From Hirudinaria manillensis (Eukaryota > Annelida > Clitellata > Hirudinida > Hirudinidae): a stretch of DNA of 64,000 nucleotides. Below are positions 1 through 53,377 of this stretch, piece after piece. Made by a program: the position numbers and the translations under genes. The first letter of the stretch is position 1, and each line of letters opens with the position of its first letter. The stretch spans positions 7,025,319 through 7,089,318 of the forward strand of contig CM067531.1 of assembly GCA_034509925.1 (NCBI GenBank). The letters run 5' to 3'. Under the pieces are notes generated by a model. The model saw only the letters and a program-made list of their open reading frames with translations, did no database searches and was not told the origin of the DNA.

Positions 1-2222
1 GAGAAAGGCAATCCATGTCACACATTCGGTTCGATTTCACCATTAAGTCCCTAGGTTGTGAAACAATTCAAAGTTCGGCTAATTTAAGTTTAAAGTTTAG
101 CAGTTGATCTTTGATTTTTTTTAAATTTAATTTGTTGTTACTTGAAGAAACAAAATCATCATTGACAACATGGGCATTGATTGCGTACATTGCATATGAT
201 AAGAATTTCATTAAATATAATTTTTTTTAGCTTACCTTTACAAATGCACTAACTTTCTTAAATTCAGGGTAAAGTACTTTTTTACATATTCATTTTAAGT
301 TTGTCAAATCAACAAACATTTAAATCAAGGATTTCATGCTTTACAATTTTTTCAGTTTGTCTGCAAGACAGCGTTTTGGCCTTTCATGACCATGGTATGC
401 AGGGGAGAAGTCTTAGAACTAACGAGGTTTTAATAAACATTTTCTATCACATACAGTTTCACATGCATTGATCACTTTCTGGTTGGTTTGATTTATAATA
501 TTTGATTGCATAATTCCATGAAAAAGCAGTAAAAGAATATCATATGATTGCTTATCAATAGGTAATGCAAGAGATTACAAGTTCAGACATGAGTACAACT
601 TTCAGAGTTCTGGGTCACGACAAGTCAGTCTGATTTGCACCATAAACTAAAACTTATTTGTAAAAGTTTATGAGCAAACTTTAATATAGTTGTGAATGCT
701 AGTATTAAATAATAACAATCAATATGCAAACATAAAATAGATATGTAAAACATAAATTAAATTAATTTAAATTTGAATTATTTATAAAATTGCTTTCTGT
801 TCTTCATGCAGCATTATTTAAAAACTTTAGGTCAGTTTGTTTGTTGTTGATTACTTATGAAATAAACAATGGTGGCTGGAGGTGCTTTCATTATGGATGG
901 GTGCAACATGTTAAATAGAGATAATGACTGACTGCTTATTCTTTCTTGTCATCCCGTGCAAGGTGGTTTTGCCCGTACCAAATGTCAGTACTCTATTTTC
1001 AAATACCAGTTCCGCCCTGCATTACATTCTTACACTGTTCTCAGTTTCTAGGACCTTTAATTTAAGTATATAAATAATATTTTATTAAAAAATAAAATAC
1101 ATCTTAGCTCAGTTTGACATTGTTTTAGATCTTATGTTTTTTGATCAACAGTGTCATTGTTCTTGAGAGTCGTCAGGAATCAAAGACAACAACGAGTCTG
1201 TATGTGTTGATGGGACATGAGGACAGGCTGTGAGATATCCTCATACATGCCACAACTCCAAAGGAGATTGTACAAGAAACTGATTCATATTCATGCCATT
1301 TCTTTCAATATTTGCTTATGGCAATTATCCATAACAGTGATTGCATGTATGTTGAATTGCTTTATGTTAGTCATCATCATTATTAATTTTATTGTTTATA
1401 TATAAGGTTTAATTTGGTGTGGATCTTTTATGGTTTCATTAATCAAAGTCATATTTTATGCTAGTACAGGATAAATTTTATTTAAATATGGTCTTTGAAA
1501 TGTAACCAAATTGTTTTTATAATCATCAAATGTAGATGACTTTTATATGCTTGTCATAACTCATCACTGTATTTCTTCATGTGTTCATGTGTTTCTGGTG
1601 TCCATATTTATTCCATCTTGACTTCATGTGCATGTGTGTCATATTAATATTTGCTCATCATGTCCATTAGGAAGTTTTGAATTTCTAGAGGTAGCCTTTG
1701 AACTATCTCTGAGAACGTTTTTGTCAGGAGTTAAATAAATTGTATATAATTTATAAAAAGTATGGTATTCATTTGTTTCCACCTTTTCTAATTTGGTTAT
1801 GAACCTGCATTGATATGTAACCAAAAATGTGAATTACTCTCTAACATTTCTTTTTTTACATCTGAATTAAATTGTACATACTTGTAGGAATTTTGTTTTA
1901 TAATGAGCAGAGAATCTGTTGTCTCCTAATAGTCGTGCAAGTTGGAACAGATTGGAGGTCTGAAAACTTCTTTAGATAATACATCTTGGGAAAATTTGCA
2001 TTGCTCTGGAGACTTGTGATTGAGTACATGGGTGGGATTTTCGCCCGTTCCTTAAAAAAAGATCGGGCAAAAATCTCCCCTTTCCCAATACTCTAGTTCG
2101 CCCAGGAAAAACAAGGTATTCAAATAAGGGTTTATTTACTTACTAAGGGTGTGTTATTGGTAGGCGCGCGGGGAGTCTAGATAAAACATTTATTTTTTTA
2201 AAAGTGAGCCTTAAATCTGTGG

Positions 2223-2522
2223 CAGTGATCTGCAACCGTGCCAGGCTTGGAACCACATGTGATTCTCGTTGGCATGCGGAAGACGATCAAAATATCAAAT
2301 AATAAAAGAACTTGCATGAGAGACCAACCCGCTTAAGTTGTCAAGACTTTATCTATTTTGTTAATCTTGATTTAGTTGAAAGTTGCAGAATTAGCAAGCT
2401 CCTTGCAGAGTTAGTGTAGAAGTTTAGTTACTGACTCCATAGCTAAATAAGAAATTATTGGCACGCCCAATGGTATAAGCGTACAAATTCAGCAAGATGT
2501 CATAGAAATGTTGCCGACCCCT
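2223..2522. mobile_element. Possible non-autonomous hAT-type remnant
   Basis: The right end reads GTTGCCGACCCCTG. This resembles the inverted complement of the CAGGGGTCGGCAAC termini common in hAT elements. The left end, CAGTGATCTGCAACC, is a degenerate inverted match to it. No coding sequence lies between them and I could not find a convincing 8-bp target duplication, so this is tentative. Confidence 0.3.
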
Positions 2523-2564
2523 GGGTGAGGGTATGGATTAGTAATTGCAGGATAAAGCGGGTTT

Positions 2565-2690
2565 TGGATGAGTGAGTGAGTGAAGGAGTGGGGGGGGGGG
2601 TTGTGAATGAGTTTGGGTGGGCGGGTGGGTGAGTGAAGGAGTAATTGAGTAAGCGGGTGGGTGAGTGAGTAAGGCAGTCAGTGAATGATC
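2565..2690. repeat. G-rich GTGAG-type simple repeat
   Basis: Degenerate repeats of GTGAGTGA/GTGGGCGG with a run of G near 2590-2600. It is a low-complexity tract just upstream of the CAMKMT gene, and a reading frame through it on the minus strand is an artefact. Confidence 0.7.
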
Positions 2691-2845
2691 TAAGCCTAGG
2701 GACAGCTCTCAAATTAAGTTTTGATACTTCAATGCAGTTTCAAAATTTTTAGGTCGTGGCGTTGACCTGTTTTTAAGATCACAGTTTTTTAATTCTAAAA
2801 TATGAATCAATTGCAATAACTGCAACTGCAAGTCTCCCTTAAGTA

Positions 2846-5800
2846 ATGATTCTAGCATCAGATGGAGAATGCATGTTTGCTAGCTCAGCATCCGGACAGC
2901 GATTTGATAGCGCATCGAATTTAATGGCTGAAACAGCTAAGCAAAGATGGAAAATACTGTTTGATGTAAATAAATATCTTTGGAAACCACCGGTTAGTTC
3001 GATGATAGATCGGCTACAATTTAAATAATTTGATATCTAGGCTATAGTGCACAATAAAGTCAAGTCTGGCAAATTTTCTGTCCGGAGGTTTAGTGCATTT
3101 GGGCTATTTTCTGTAGAACTTTCTGTCAGTCCAGAAGCAGGTGTCAAACATTTCTCAGCTATTTCTGCAGTATGCTATTTCGTAGTATGCTAGATAATTA
3201 TACGAACTATGATCATTTTTTATTAAAAAGCATTTTGAATAAATTTGGTTAATTCGATTGTATTTTTGCAGATGCTAATGACCTGTGGTGGATTTATAGG
3301 AGTACCAGCTTTCCAGATTTTTATATCACGTTTTTACTCTTTTTTTTTTTAGTAATTAAATGATCAGATGTGTTGACAAGTCATTTAACTTTTAAAATTA
3401 TCAGAATATTTCTACATGCCTTTTACTAAATATCTGATTTATTGGGGATTTTAAATTTAGTTTTAATCAAAAGTATTTCAGCAATGTTAATTAGTTTTTT
3501 ATTTTATTTGTTTTTTTTAACGATTCAAAGACATGTAGAGAGAAGGGTGGCTTTAGATAAACTGCAAGGATTCAATAACACTGGCAATGTCTGTGAGTAC
3601 TTGCTGAAAATTAAACTTTCATAAATTTACTTGTAGAAAAACACTTTAATGTCTGCCACTTGTTATCATTCTCTTGGAATCAAAGTTATTAAATTAAAGA
3701 AATGGAGAGTTGTAACTTTAAGATCATTGGAAACAATTATTTGAGAATGTTTGATAGTTAAATCTAAGGAGTTTAATAGAAAGCATTTCTTGTATTCAGG
3801 ACATTATTTACATTCGGATTATTTCGTTTCTAATAATTCTAACCATTGCTGATATAACCTTTGAAATGTCAAATATTCACAGGCATTTGGCCTTCTGAAG
3901 AAGTGCTGGCTTATTATTGTGCCAAACATTCCTCCATATTCGAGTTGGGATGTTACATTCCATTTTCAAATCATCACTACTAACTTTTGTAAAATTAAAT
4001 AGAGTATTATTGTGTTACTTATCTTAATGGCAGTTATTAAACTGAGGTGTTTCCTTCAGAATAATAATGCTGCCGACCAAACTTTCTCAAAAGAGATATA
4101 TGTGCAAGGAATTTACAATTTAATTGATTTATGACTCCCTCAAATTATTGTATATTATTTTCCTAGAGATAGTGGTACTTTTTTTTACTATTATTATAAT
4201 AATAATTATATTATTATTGTTATTGCTATTATTGTCATCATTATTATCATTTTAATCATTATTTATAAGTTTCAACCAGTTTATAAGCATTTCATCTATT
4301 TTTCAATAAAATGCAAATAGCTTTAACTTTGGAGCCAAATTTTGATAAAATTTTGCATTGATTTTTTAGGTGCCTTATTAAATACTTATAAAAATAAGTT
4401 CATGTTTCATTTAATAATATTTTACAAAAAAAATCCTTTTACCTTAGAGGCAAAAGAATTTGTGAACTTGGTGGTGGAATGACATGTCTTGCTGGTATTA
4501 GTGTTAGTTTTTATCTATTTAAACAATAATTCAAATAAAGGATAACTTGAATATCTAGTGATTTACCTAAATTTAAAAAAAATTCATCATTCATTTCAAA
4601 CTTTTCACTTTGTTTAGTTTCTTCTCTTCATTTGAACAATTCATAGTTTTTCTTCTCTTTGATAAGGAATAAGGTTATCTTTTGAAAAGTTAATTTAACT
4701 TACTTACAAATGAAATATTATTTCCACAAGTGGATGGTCTTTAAATATTGAACTGTTATTCATATTTCATAAGTTTACATAAGGCAATTGACCAAGAACA
4801 AACTTCAAAATCTGTTGACAAACCAGCAGTTCCTTTGTTTCCATCTATGATTCAACCTTTTCTAAGTTATTGTGCAGAGATTAATTTGCTTAGTAATGAC
4901 AGGGTATGAGCATGACCTCTTAGATATTAGCAGCTGACCTTTATGCCTCCTAGGTTCCCTGTGAAAAAACTTCTTTGGTCATGTCTGTGTTTGAAGCAGT
5001 TCTTTAGGCAGGTTCATTTTTAGGAAATATATGGTTATATGTAAACTTTTTAGTAAACAAATAAGTTGAATCTGATAGTCATCTTAAATTTATGTTATAA
5101 TAATATTTCACCATGAACAATGGTATTAAATTCATCATACTGCAGCTTGCCCTCATGTGTTCAGCAAAGGAGATCCTTCTAACAGACGGAAATGAATTTT
5201 CCTTACAAAGTGATGGGCATATTTTGCAATAATGGCATTAGTACCAGCGATTGTTAAAAAATAGTTTGTTGATTACTTCATGTTTTGTAGATGTTGAGAA
5301 AATAATAAAGAGAAATTCGGCATTACTTAAAACTTTGCATGTTCATTCTAGGTTTGAGAAATTTGTTTGGCATTGCAATATTGTTGGCAAATGATAAAAT
5401 ACAGATGTTGCTTCTAATAGGTTATTAAAATGGGAGAATGAAATTGACTTTGACGACCTTCAAGATTCCTTTGACTTTGTCATTTCTGCAGACTGGTGAG
5501 TCACAGAACCAAATTTAATATTTTTTAAAAATTCCATGAGGTATGTTGCAATCATAAAACATTCATTCTGTAGAAAAATCTTATTACAGCTATTGACATT
5601 GTTTTGTATGTTTACTAAATTTGTGCATCTTTTTTGCATCTCGACACAGTTTAAATAAAGCAACCGTCATAAAATTTAACTGCATCTATCATGAAAAGGA
5701 CTGATGCTATTTTGAATGTTAGATTGTAACAATTTTTACATGGACACAACTTGAACTGCTTGGAAAAAATTCATTATTGAGTCTATTATGGAGCTATAAA

Positions 5801-6510
5801 GCCATTAGTTAAGGGTTATGTTTAGGGACTAAGTTAATTACATGCTTTGGGAAATTGTTGGAAAGCCCATTGTGCCCTGGCTCAGATATTAAAGTGTATG
5901 TGATATTACAGATTGGAAAAATCTATAAGTTAATGGTTGACCATTTACAGCCTGTTTTTCGAGTCATTGCACAAACAGATACTGAAGGCCACCTCCCAAC
6001 TACTCAAACCTGGGGTAAAATTTGACCTCAATTTTTGCTTTGCTCAAACCATATTGCTATATATCCTGTAAAAATCAGTTTTTATTTTCTAACTGTTATT
6101 GATTTTTGTGTAGGGCCAAGCCATTATGATGGCTCCTAGACGACATGATACATTCCATAACTTTGCTCAGCTTTCTAAATCTGTAATGGATTGTGAAATA
6201 GTGGAAAACTATGACAGTTACATATGGGAGCTTCATATTAAAGTTGGCTCTTTCTCGGTTTTTATGTTCAGATTTATATTTGCACGCACAATGAGCAATT
6301 GCCTTTTAGATCTCCTTTTAGAGCTCCATTAGAAGTTTCTGTGCCTACCACACAGTCTTAAGAAATGGCCATTGATATTTTCATCTCAGGAAAATTTGAA
6401 AGTGTAAAATTATTTTATTTATTTTGTTACAGAAGCTGAGAGAAGGAAAAGAATATTATGATGAAAATATCCATTATCCTCTTATGTTGGTCATGAAGAA
6501 AAGAGTTTAA
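2846..6510 (+). CDS. CAMKMT: Calmodulin-lysine N-methyltransferase, 12 exons
   Basis: Complete gene for the class I SAM-dependent enzyme that trimethylates a lysine of calmodulin. Exons: 2846-2992, 3041-3140, 3272-3329, 3531-3592, 3883-3943, 4448-4502, 5146-5209, 5291-5351, 5421-5495, 5951-6014, 6114-6242 and 6433-6510 (TAA). All junction phases agree and give 317 residues, against about 323 in vertebrates. Family landmarks occur in order: [31 protein letters not shown], the SAM-binding ICELGGGMTCLAG, EILLTDGN, a DFVISADCLF segment, LLKPGGQAIMMAPRR, and the C-terminal ENIHYPLMLVMKK. The start is ambiguous: an in-frame stop precedes ATG 2846, and ATG 2924 is a second candidate. The donor after 3329 (GTTTTT) is weak but is required by phase and homology. 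An AATAAA lies at 6716-6721. Confidence 0.93.
5630..5652 (+). repeat. 23-nt dispersed exact repeat, copy 1
   Basis: TTTTTTGCATCTCGACAC followed by AGTTT lies in a CAMKMT intron. It recurs exactly, same strand, at 10549-10571 downstream of the metalloprotease-like gene. The flanks do not match, so it is a short shared core and not a segmental duplication. Confidence 0.6.
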
Positions 6511-6715
6511 ATCTTTAACTTTAAATGTATAAATTGTCAGTCAGCCATCTTTTTTTTTCATCTTAGGCAAATGCAATGGGTATTGTGGTGAGGACAATCA
6601 ACTATTCTTGATTTCGTTTATGAAATCCAATGTTGAAACATTTATCTGTAATTTAAAAACTGTGTTTGGGCTTAATGTCTGGCTTTCAAATTGGGAGAGC
6701 TTACTTTGTTTCTTC

Positions 6716-6721
6716 AATAAA
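6716..6721 (+). terminator. Candidate polyadenylation signal of CAMKMT
   Basis: An AATAAA hexamer lies about 200 bases after the CAMKMT stop codon and before the start of the metalloprotease-like gene. The position fits a 3' UTR end; cleavage was not tested. Confidence 0.5.
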
Positions 6722-7460
6722 GTGATTATGGGCATTTATGAGACTGAATCCTTTGATTTGTGATTCCGGATGATAAGATTTTCGTAAATGTGATTACTTT
6801 TGGATCGTAAGATTGTAAGTTTTGTTATGCCATACATTCTCAGATTATGAAGATTTATGTTATAATATGCTTGGCTAGTTTAGAATAGACATGAATAATT
6901 AAATACATTAAGAATTGAAGTTGTAACACTCATTTTGATTAATGTGAGTTGAGTCGAGTCGATGGCAAAGTTTTCGATCTTCCAGCGATGATAGTTGGGG
7001 TGCCATGCTGAGAGGTCCGTAATTCTGGTTGAGCTGTTGGAAGACATTTTGAGCTGAGAATTATTATCCCCAGTAATCATTTTGCTGTCGGTTCTTTTGC
7101 GGCTGTGCAGTTGTTTAGTTTCTAAACTACTTGACTGATGCCTTCAAAATTTTATTAGGGACCGTTAATTTTTGAGATTGTCTCACGGACGATTCAAAAG
7201 GCCCATCGTCGAATAATTGCTTGTCATTTCGAACATTAATTCTCATTCGTATTGGCTCCGTGCATGCCGTGGATGTGTATAAAATGAGGCATGATGAGGA
7301 GATGAGTTTCATTTGCAGTGAGACTCCTGGGAAAGCGGGCGACGGGTGTCCGGATCTTCTTCACCATCATCGTCTTCGTCAATAGTCTAGTTTTGAAGTT
7401 AGTTGTTTGTAATGATATTGCAGAAATATCAATAAAAAATCTGTCAATATTCCAGCTAAC

Positions 7461-10281
7461 ATGAAATATTTCTGGATACCAATAATACTTTGGCTCTGCG
7501 TCACAAATTTTTGCAAGACCCATCGATTACCCAGGCAAGAAAATAATACCGACTTTGCAAAGGTGAACGTTGATTTTTGACAAATTCAGTTGATTCCAAC
7601 TTTTGCTGTGCTCTAATAGATAATTTAATGAAATGATTTAAGACCATATAATTTTGAGACCCTGTATTATGGTTGATAAATGATAATAAGCTTAAGAAGT
7701 GTCTCTAGGATCCCATGTCCCCAGAGCGAGTCACAGTAAATTAAAACCATGTTTGGCGCCTTTACTTCGGCTTCGAAAGTTTGACAGGTTTATGAGTCGA
7801 TATAGTTTGATCTGTTGGTCGAGTCATTTATCATGCCCCAAAATGCAAACACGGTCACATTTTGACTGGTAGAATCAAAATGCTTCAAATATTTTGTTTG
7901 TTTTTTGTTATTATAATTACTACTACTATAATGAATAATGTTTTTGATATTGCTTCTACAGAAGTATCTTTACCAACACGGATATTCAAACTGCCCAATT
8001 TCTTCACTGAACTCCGGAGTTTGTTCGGAGGAATCATGGCAAATGGCAATAAGAAAATTTCAAAATAATTTTAAACTTCAAACCACCGGCTACTTGGATT
8101 TAGAAACATTGGAAAAGATGATGGTGAAGCGATGCAACAACGAAGACGAGTACAAATCTGTTAAAATGAAAACGATTGTCAAGCATTCCGAAAGAAGAAA
8201 AAGAGACACTACGTCGAGAAAGAGCGTTGCGACATTGAAAGTTTTAAAGTCCTTCTTTGACGATCCTTGTCAAGGCATTGCATGCGTTCAACCTGTCGAA
8301 GCAATTTGGGAAAGTGGTTTGCCTGACCGTGGTCAGAGATCATTTGAGAACAGGCAGACACCCTTGACCAGAAGAAAAAGATCAGTGACTGGTCGCAAAG
8401 TGATTTTGTGGTCTTTCAGCAACTCAACCGAAGTGACGCTGAACTACAAAGTAGCTGTCTTGTATGCCCATAAATCTTGGAGTGAAGTGATACCTCTGAA
8501 ATTCTACAACACACGAAGGAGTGATATCGCAGATGTTGAATACACAATCAAAAAAGGTTCGTCGCTCTTGTTTAAATTGTAATTTCAGTTCCGTAAGATC
8601 ATGATTTCTCCGCTTTAATGAAGCCTCGCTAATTTTTCTGTTAATTGGAGACGATTTCCTAGCGAATATGTGTGGCATTCGCTTCTGATTTCTCGTTCAA
8701 CAAAATTAAAGAAATATTTGGTGATCTTTGAAATAACATAGCTTAATTTCCAAGAAATTCATAAATATAGAACGCAATTTGCCGCATTCTCGGGATTTTC
8801 GTCACGAAGGTCCGTCAAAATTTAAAATGACAGGAATGCGATAATTACTTTCAAGTATCTAAAAGGCTGTTAAAGGTAGCTTTGTAATAATATAAAGTTA
8901 TAATTAAAAACTCATAAAGTTAATAAAAAAAACTACTATTTCTGGATTAAATAGTTTGTCTCATCATTTAATTTGCATTTATATTTTTTCTGTTGAAAAA
9001 TATAAAGTCGTTTGAAGTTTTTTTTACCTCAATCGAAATTTATGGAAAAGTGAAATTTCAGTCAAAAATAACTTGCAATATCTCAGGAAGTTTTAAAACG
9101 TACGTCAAGCAATCGAGAAGGAAAACGGAAGTTTACATTAATTTGTCTGGAGGTGAAAGCATCGAAGACATTCTCATCCATTCCCTCGGCCATTATTTGG
9201 GTCTTACACATATCATGGACAACCGCTCTGTCATGTACCCTCTGTTCGATAATGCCTATCTGGAAATTGGTCGTCACGATCAAAAACAAGCTCAAGCACT
9301 CCACGGTAAATGCTCTGGAAGATTCGATTTGGCGACAAACTGGCTTGTGAACAATGCAAGTGAATATGTCACAATCTTCACGAGAAATGAATATTGTTGG
9401 ATCTACAGCCATGCTCTGCTGAGAACTCTCAGAGGAGCCGATAATTTCTGTTTTTTTCCGTTAAAAGTTAATGCAGCCCTTCAGTATTTTACGTCAGACG
9501 GCTCCTTAGAAAGCTTTGCTTTTGAAGGTGGGTCGTGAATTGCATATGATGCGATCTATCAGAGCTCTGAATTAAATACAAATCGTTCGACTTGTTATTT
9601 CTAGGTTCCATGTACTACAAGTACGATCAATTGAACATAAAATCTGGCTACCCAAAAACATTGGCCGATTTCAGCTGTCAATCGAAGGAGGGACCAAAGG
9701 AGGTGGAAGCTGCCTTTTCTGATTCCAGATTCGTCTACTTGTTTTACGGCCTTAAGGTGAGTGATAAGATTCGGGGAAGGACTTTTAAAATTTATTTTGC
9801 TAAAGTGCTATGAATTGCGAATATTCGAGATGTTGTTAGTTATGTTAAAAATAAGTTAGCCATTTCCAATTTTTGTTTATTATAATAATAATAGTTGGTT
9901 AAAAATAGAATAGTTAATTAAAATCAATCAGTAGAGTTACTTTAAATTATGGTTTACAAAAATGAGAAAGATTTTACTTATATTTCTACATTTTAATTTC
10001 AGGTTTGGCTGTACAACAAAGAAGCATTCGCAAATGGCATCTGTCCTTTGCATATCCTAAACTTGATTGATTTATTCTACCCGGTCACGCCTTGGGACAT
10101 GTTTGATGGCCCCTTAGACTCCATGTTCCGTTCCTACTTTTTTAACGCCATTCTCATCTTCAGGGGAGATGATCTTTACGCGGCCAGACAATTGACAGGG
10201 ATCAGCAAATTACCGCGCTTCGAGATAAAAAAAATCGGGCCCTGGAATGATGTATACGACAACATTTGTGAGGACGAATAG
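7461..10281 (+). CDS. Matrixin (MMP)-like secreted protein lacking catalytic Glu, 5 exons
   Basis: Exons 7461-7562, 7962-8556, 9051-9527, 9605-9756 and 10003-10281 (TAG) join in phase to 534 residues. Order: signal peptide (about 1-20); a PG-binding-like prodomain (35-90) with KRCNNED at 90-96 in place of the PRCGxPD cysteine switch; two basic RRKR sites (112-115 and 171-174) suited to furin; then a short catalytic-like domain and a hemopexin-like C-terminal half with cysteines near both ends. The zinc helix at 276-286 reads HSLGHYLGLTH and is followed by a Met-turn SVMYP. The three His ligands remain but the general-base Glu is Ser (TCC). The usual structural zinc/calcium loop region is much shorter than in typical MMPs. 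The exon 3 acceptor (9049-9050) was chosen because it keeps phase; an alternative AG at 9060-9061 breaks it. Likely a catalytically dead matrix-binding or regulatory protein. The gene model is firm; the inactivity is inferred. Confidence 0.85.
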
Positions 10282-10548
10282 CTAAGAAGCTGAAATTTTC
10301 ATCCATTCTTAATGATCTGTTATTGTTGCTGCAAACTCCCTCGTTTTGAGCCTCCGTGCCTTATTTTCCATCAAAATTAGGCACATCTTCAACAAAGATC
10401 CATCTGGATCTTCTTTACAATCAGACGCGGAACGTTTCGTTCTTAGCAGACGACCACCAAAGGATCAAACACAGACGACAGATCTCAGCTCAAAAGTTTG
10501 GGTAACTCAAAATAGTTCTTAGCTAACGGTTAAGGATCCTTTATATTA

Positions 10549-10571
10549 TTTTTTGCATCTCGACACAGTTT
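10549..10571 (+). repeat. 23-nt dispersed exact repeat, copy 2
   Basis: Second copy of the 23-nt match also found at 5630-5652. It lies in the 3' flank of the metalloprotease-like gene, about 270 bases after its stop codon. Confidence 0.6.
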
Positions 10572-11096
10572 GATGGAATACAAATACGGAATCACATTGC
10601 TTTTTTGTTCTGAATATTTTCAATGACCCCTGCTTCTGAAATAATTAAGTCTGAAACGTAACATAATTTCGCAAATAATAACATTCTTAATGAAAATAAA
10701 CTTTGATAGGATGGTGACGGTGAATCTCGTCGTACTCATATCTCCTGAGGAGGTCATGCCTTCATTTTAGAATGAAATATGTAATAAATTAATTATCACA
10801 TACTCTTCCAGGCAATAAAGTTTATAATGAGAACAAAGTAGGGAAAATTGAATTTCTGTTCAAATCCATAACAGCCAAATCTCACATTAAACGCCACTCC
10901 CTCTTTTATCTCCAACGAATGCATCTAAAATTAATCATAAGAATTTATCCAACTTTGGACTCAAATAGATAATCATCATTGTTTTCTTAATTATAATTGC
11001 TTGACTGGCTAAATTTATGATTATTAAAGTGCGTCCGTCAGCTTGAATTTTTTACTTAGGACGTTTGATCGATTTATCTCTAATTATTGCCGCAGT

Positions 11097-11305
11097 TAAT
11101 AATATTTAGTGGGAATGGAGACATTATTCATGTACCAATTTATCCGTGGAAAGAAAGGGAAACACAAAACTTACTGGAAAATCACCAACCAAATGATCAA
11201 AATGTGGTACCGGATGGTGCTTTCTGTGAACTATTTGTAGACCCTTCCATAGACTTCGGTGATGATCCTAATTCCGACTTAATTACAAGTCCCTCGCCCC
11301 AATGA
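11097..11305 (+). CDS. Unassigned candidate terminal exon
   Basis: An open segment of about 69 codons follows an acceptor-like TTGCCGCAG and ends in TGA. It is hydrophilic and acidic (VVPDGAFCELFVDPSIDF near the middle) and is not low-complexity. I recognise no family. In phase it could follow the exon ending at 9756, making an alternative 3' end of the MMP-like gene, but it shows no clear hemopexin pattern. It overlaps the presumed dystrophin 3' UTR on the other strand. Confidence 0.3.
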
Positions 11306-11900
11306 GTATCAAAGTGTCCGCCGGTGTAGGAGGCCTGCTTCCTCTGAAGCCTTCAGCAATCCGATTCATCTCCTCTGCAATCGCACAGAAAGACCTTAGT
11401 TAAGCTTCTAGCTACCGATAATTCTTTACTTTTAGGATATTTAATCAGAATTCTCGTTTATAGCCGGATGCACCGTAAAAGCTTCCTTATCGCAATCTCA
11501 TTTTTCTTTTATCCCAAATGTCACGCGGATCAATCTCATGACATCAACATAATTGGAATTATTTAATCTTCGTAAATTCAGAAATAGTGTAAATAAGTCT
11601 TCGGGAAGAGATAAAAAGCTATTAATTTGCTTAGTAACAAAGCGATTGTTAAATCTAAGCAAGTAAAATCAAATTAATTGCAACAAATGCATATTTTCCG
11701 AACGAATATAAACGAGAAACATTAAAAATCGTGTACATTCATGCGCTTTTCTTCTGATGCAGCTTGCTGGTAACTTGTGTGAATTTATCAGCTGAGAATT
11801 TCTTCAATTGACCCTCAGGAAGGGAGTGGCGCTCGTTGCTGGGATTCCTTTTTTTGCTGGAAGCTTAAATGCAAACGAATGACAACTCTTGCAAATCGAT

Positions 11901-53377
<41,477 letters not shown>

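Larger units (their letters stand above)
1..2845. other. Upstream non-coding region, no gene recognised
   Basis: AT-rich sequence upstream of the CAMKMT gene. The only open frames are short (about 60 codons), low in complexity and without convincing splice sites or family motifs on either strand. It contains a possible hAT-derived remnant (about 2223-2522) and a G-rich GTGAG-type simple repeat (about 2565-2690), listed separately. Promoter and 5' UTR of the methyltransferase gene are presumably here, but I see no clear core promoter motif. Confidence 0.5.
10282..11900. other. Convergent 3' flanks of the MMP-like gene and dystrophin
   Basis: The two genes converge here. AATAAA hexamers on the plus strand near 10693 and 10815 could end the MMP-like transcript. 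The dystrophin 3' UTR should lie on the minus strand below 11901, but I did not identify its poly(A) signal. One plus-strand open segment (11097-11305) is listed separately. Confidence 0.5.

Noticed and set aside
1217..1824. Short ORFs in the left flank
   Set aside because: They are low-complexity, with no splice context and no recognisable motif.
6880..7523. Minus-strand ORFs (60-95 codons) between CAMKMT and the MMP-like gene
   Set aside because: They partly overlap the first MMP-like exon and its upstream region in antisense. No compatible minus-strand partner exons were found.
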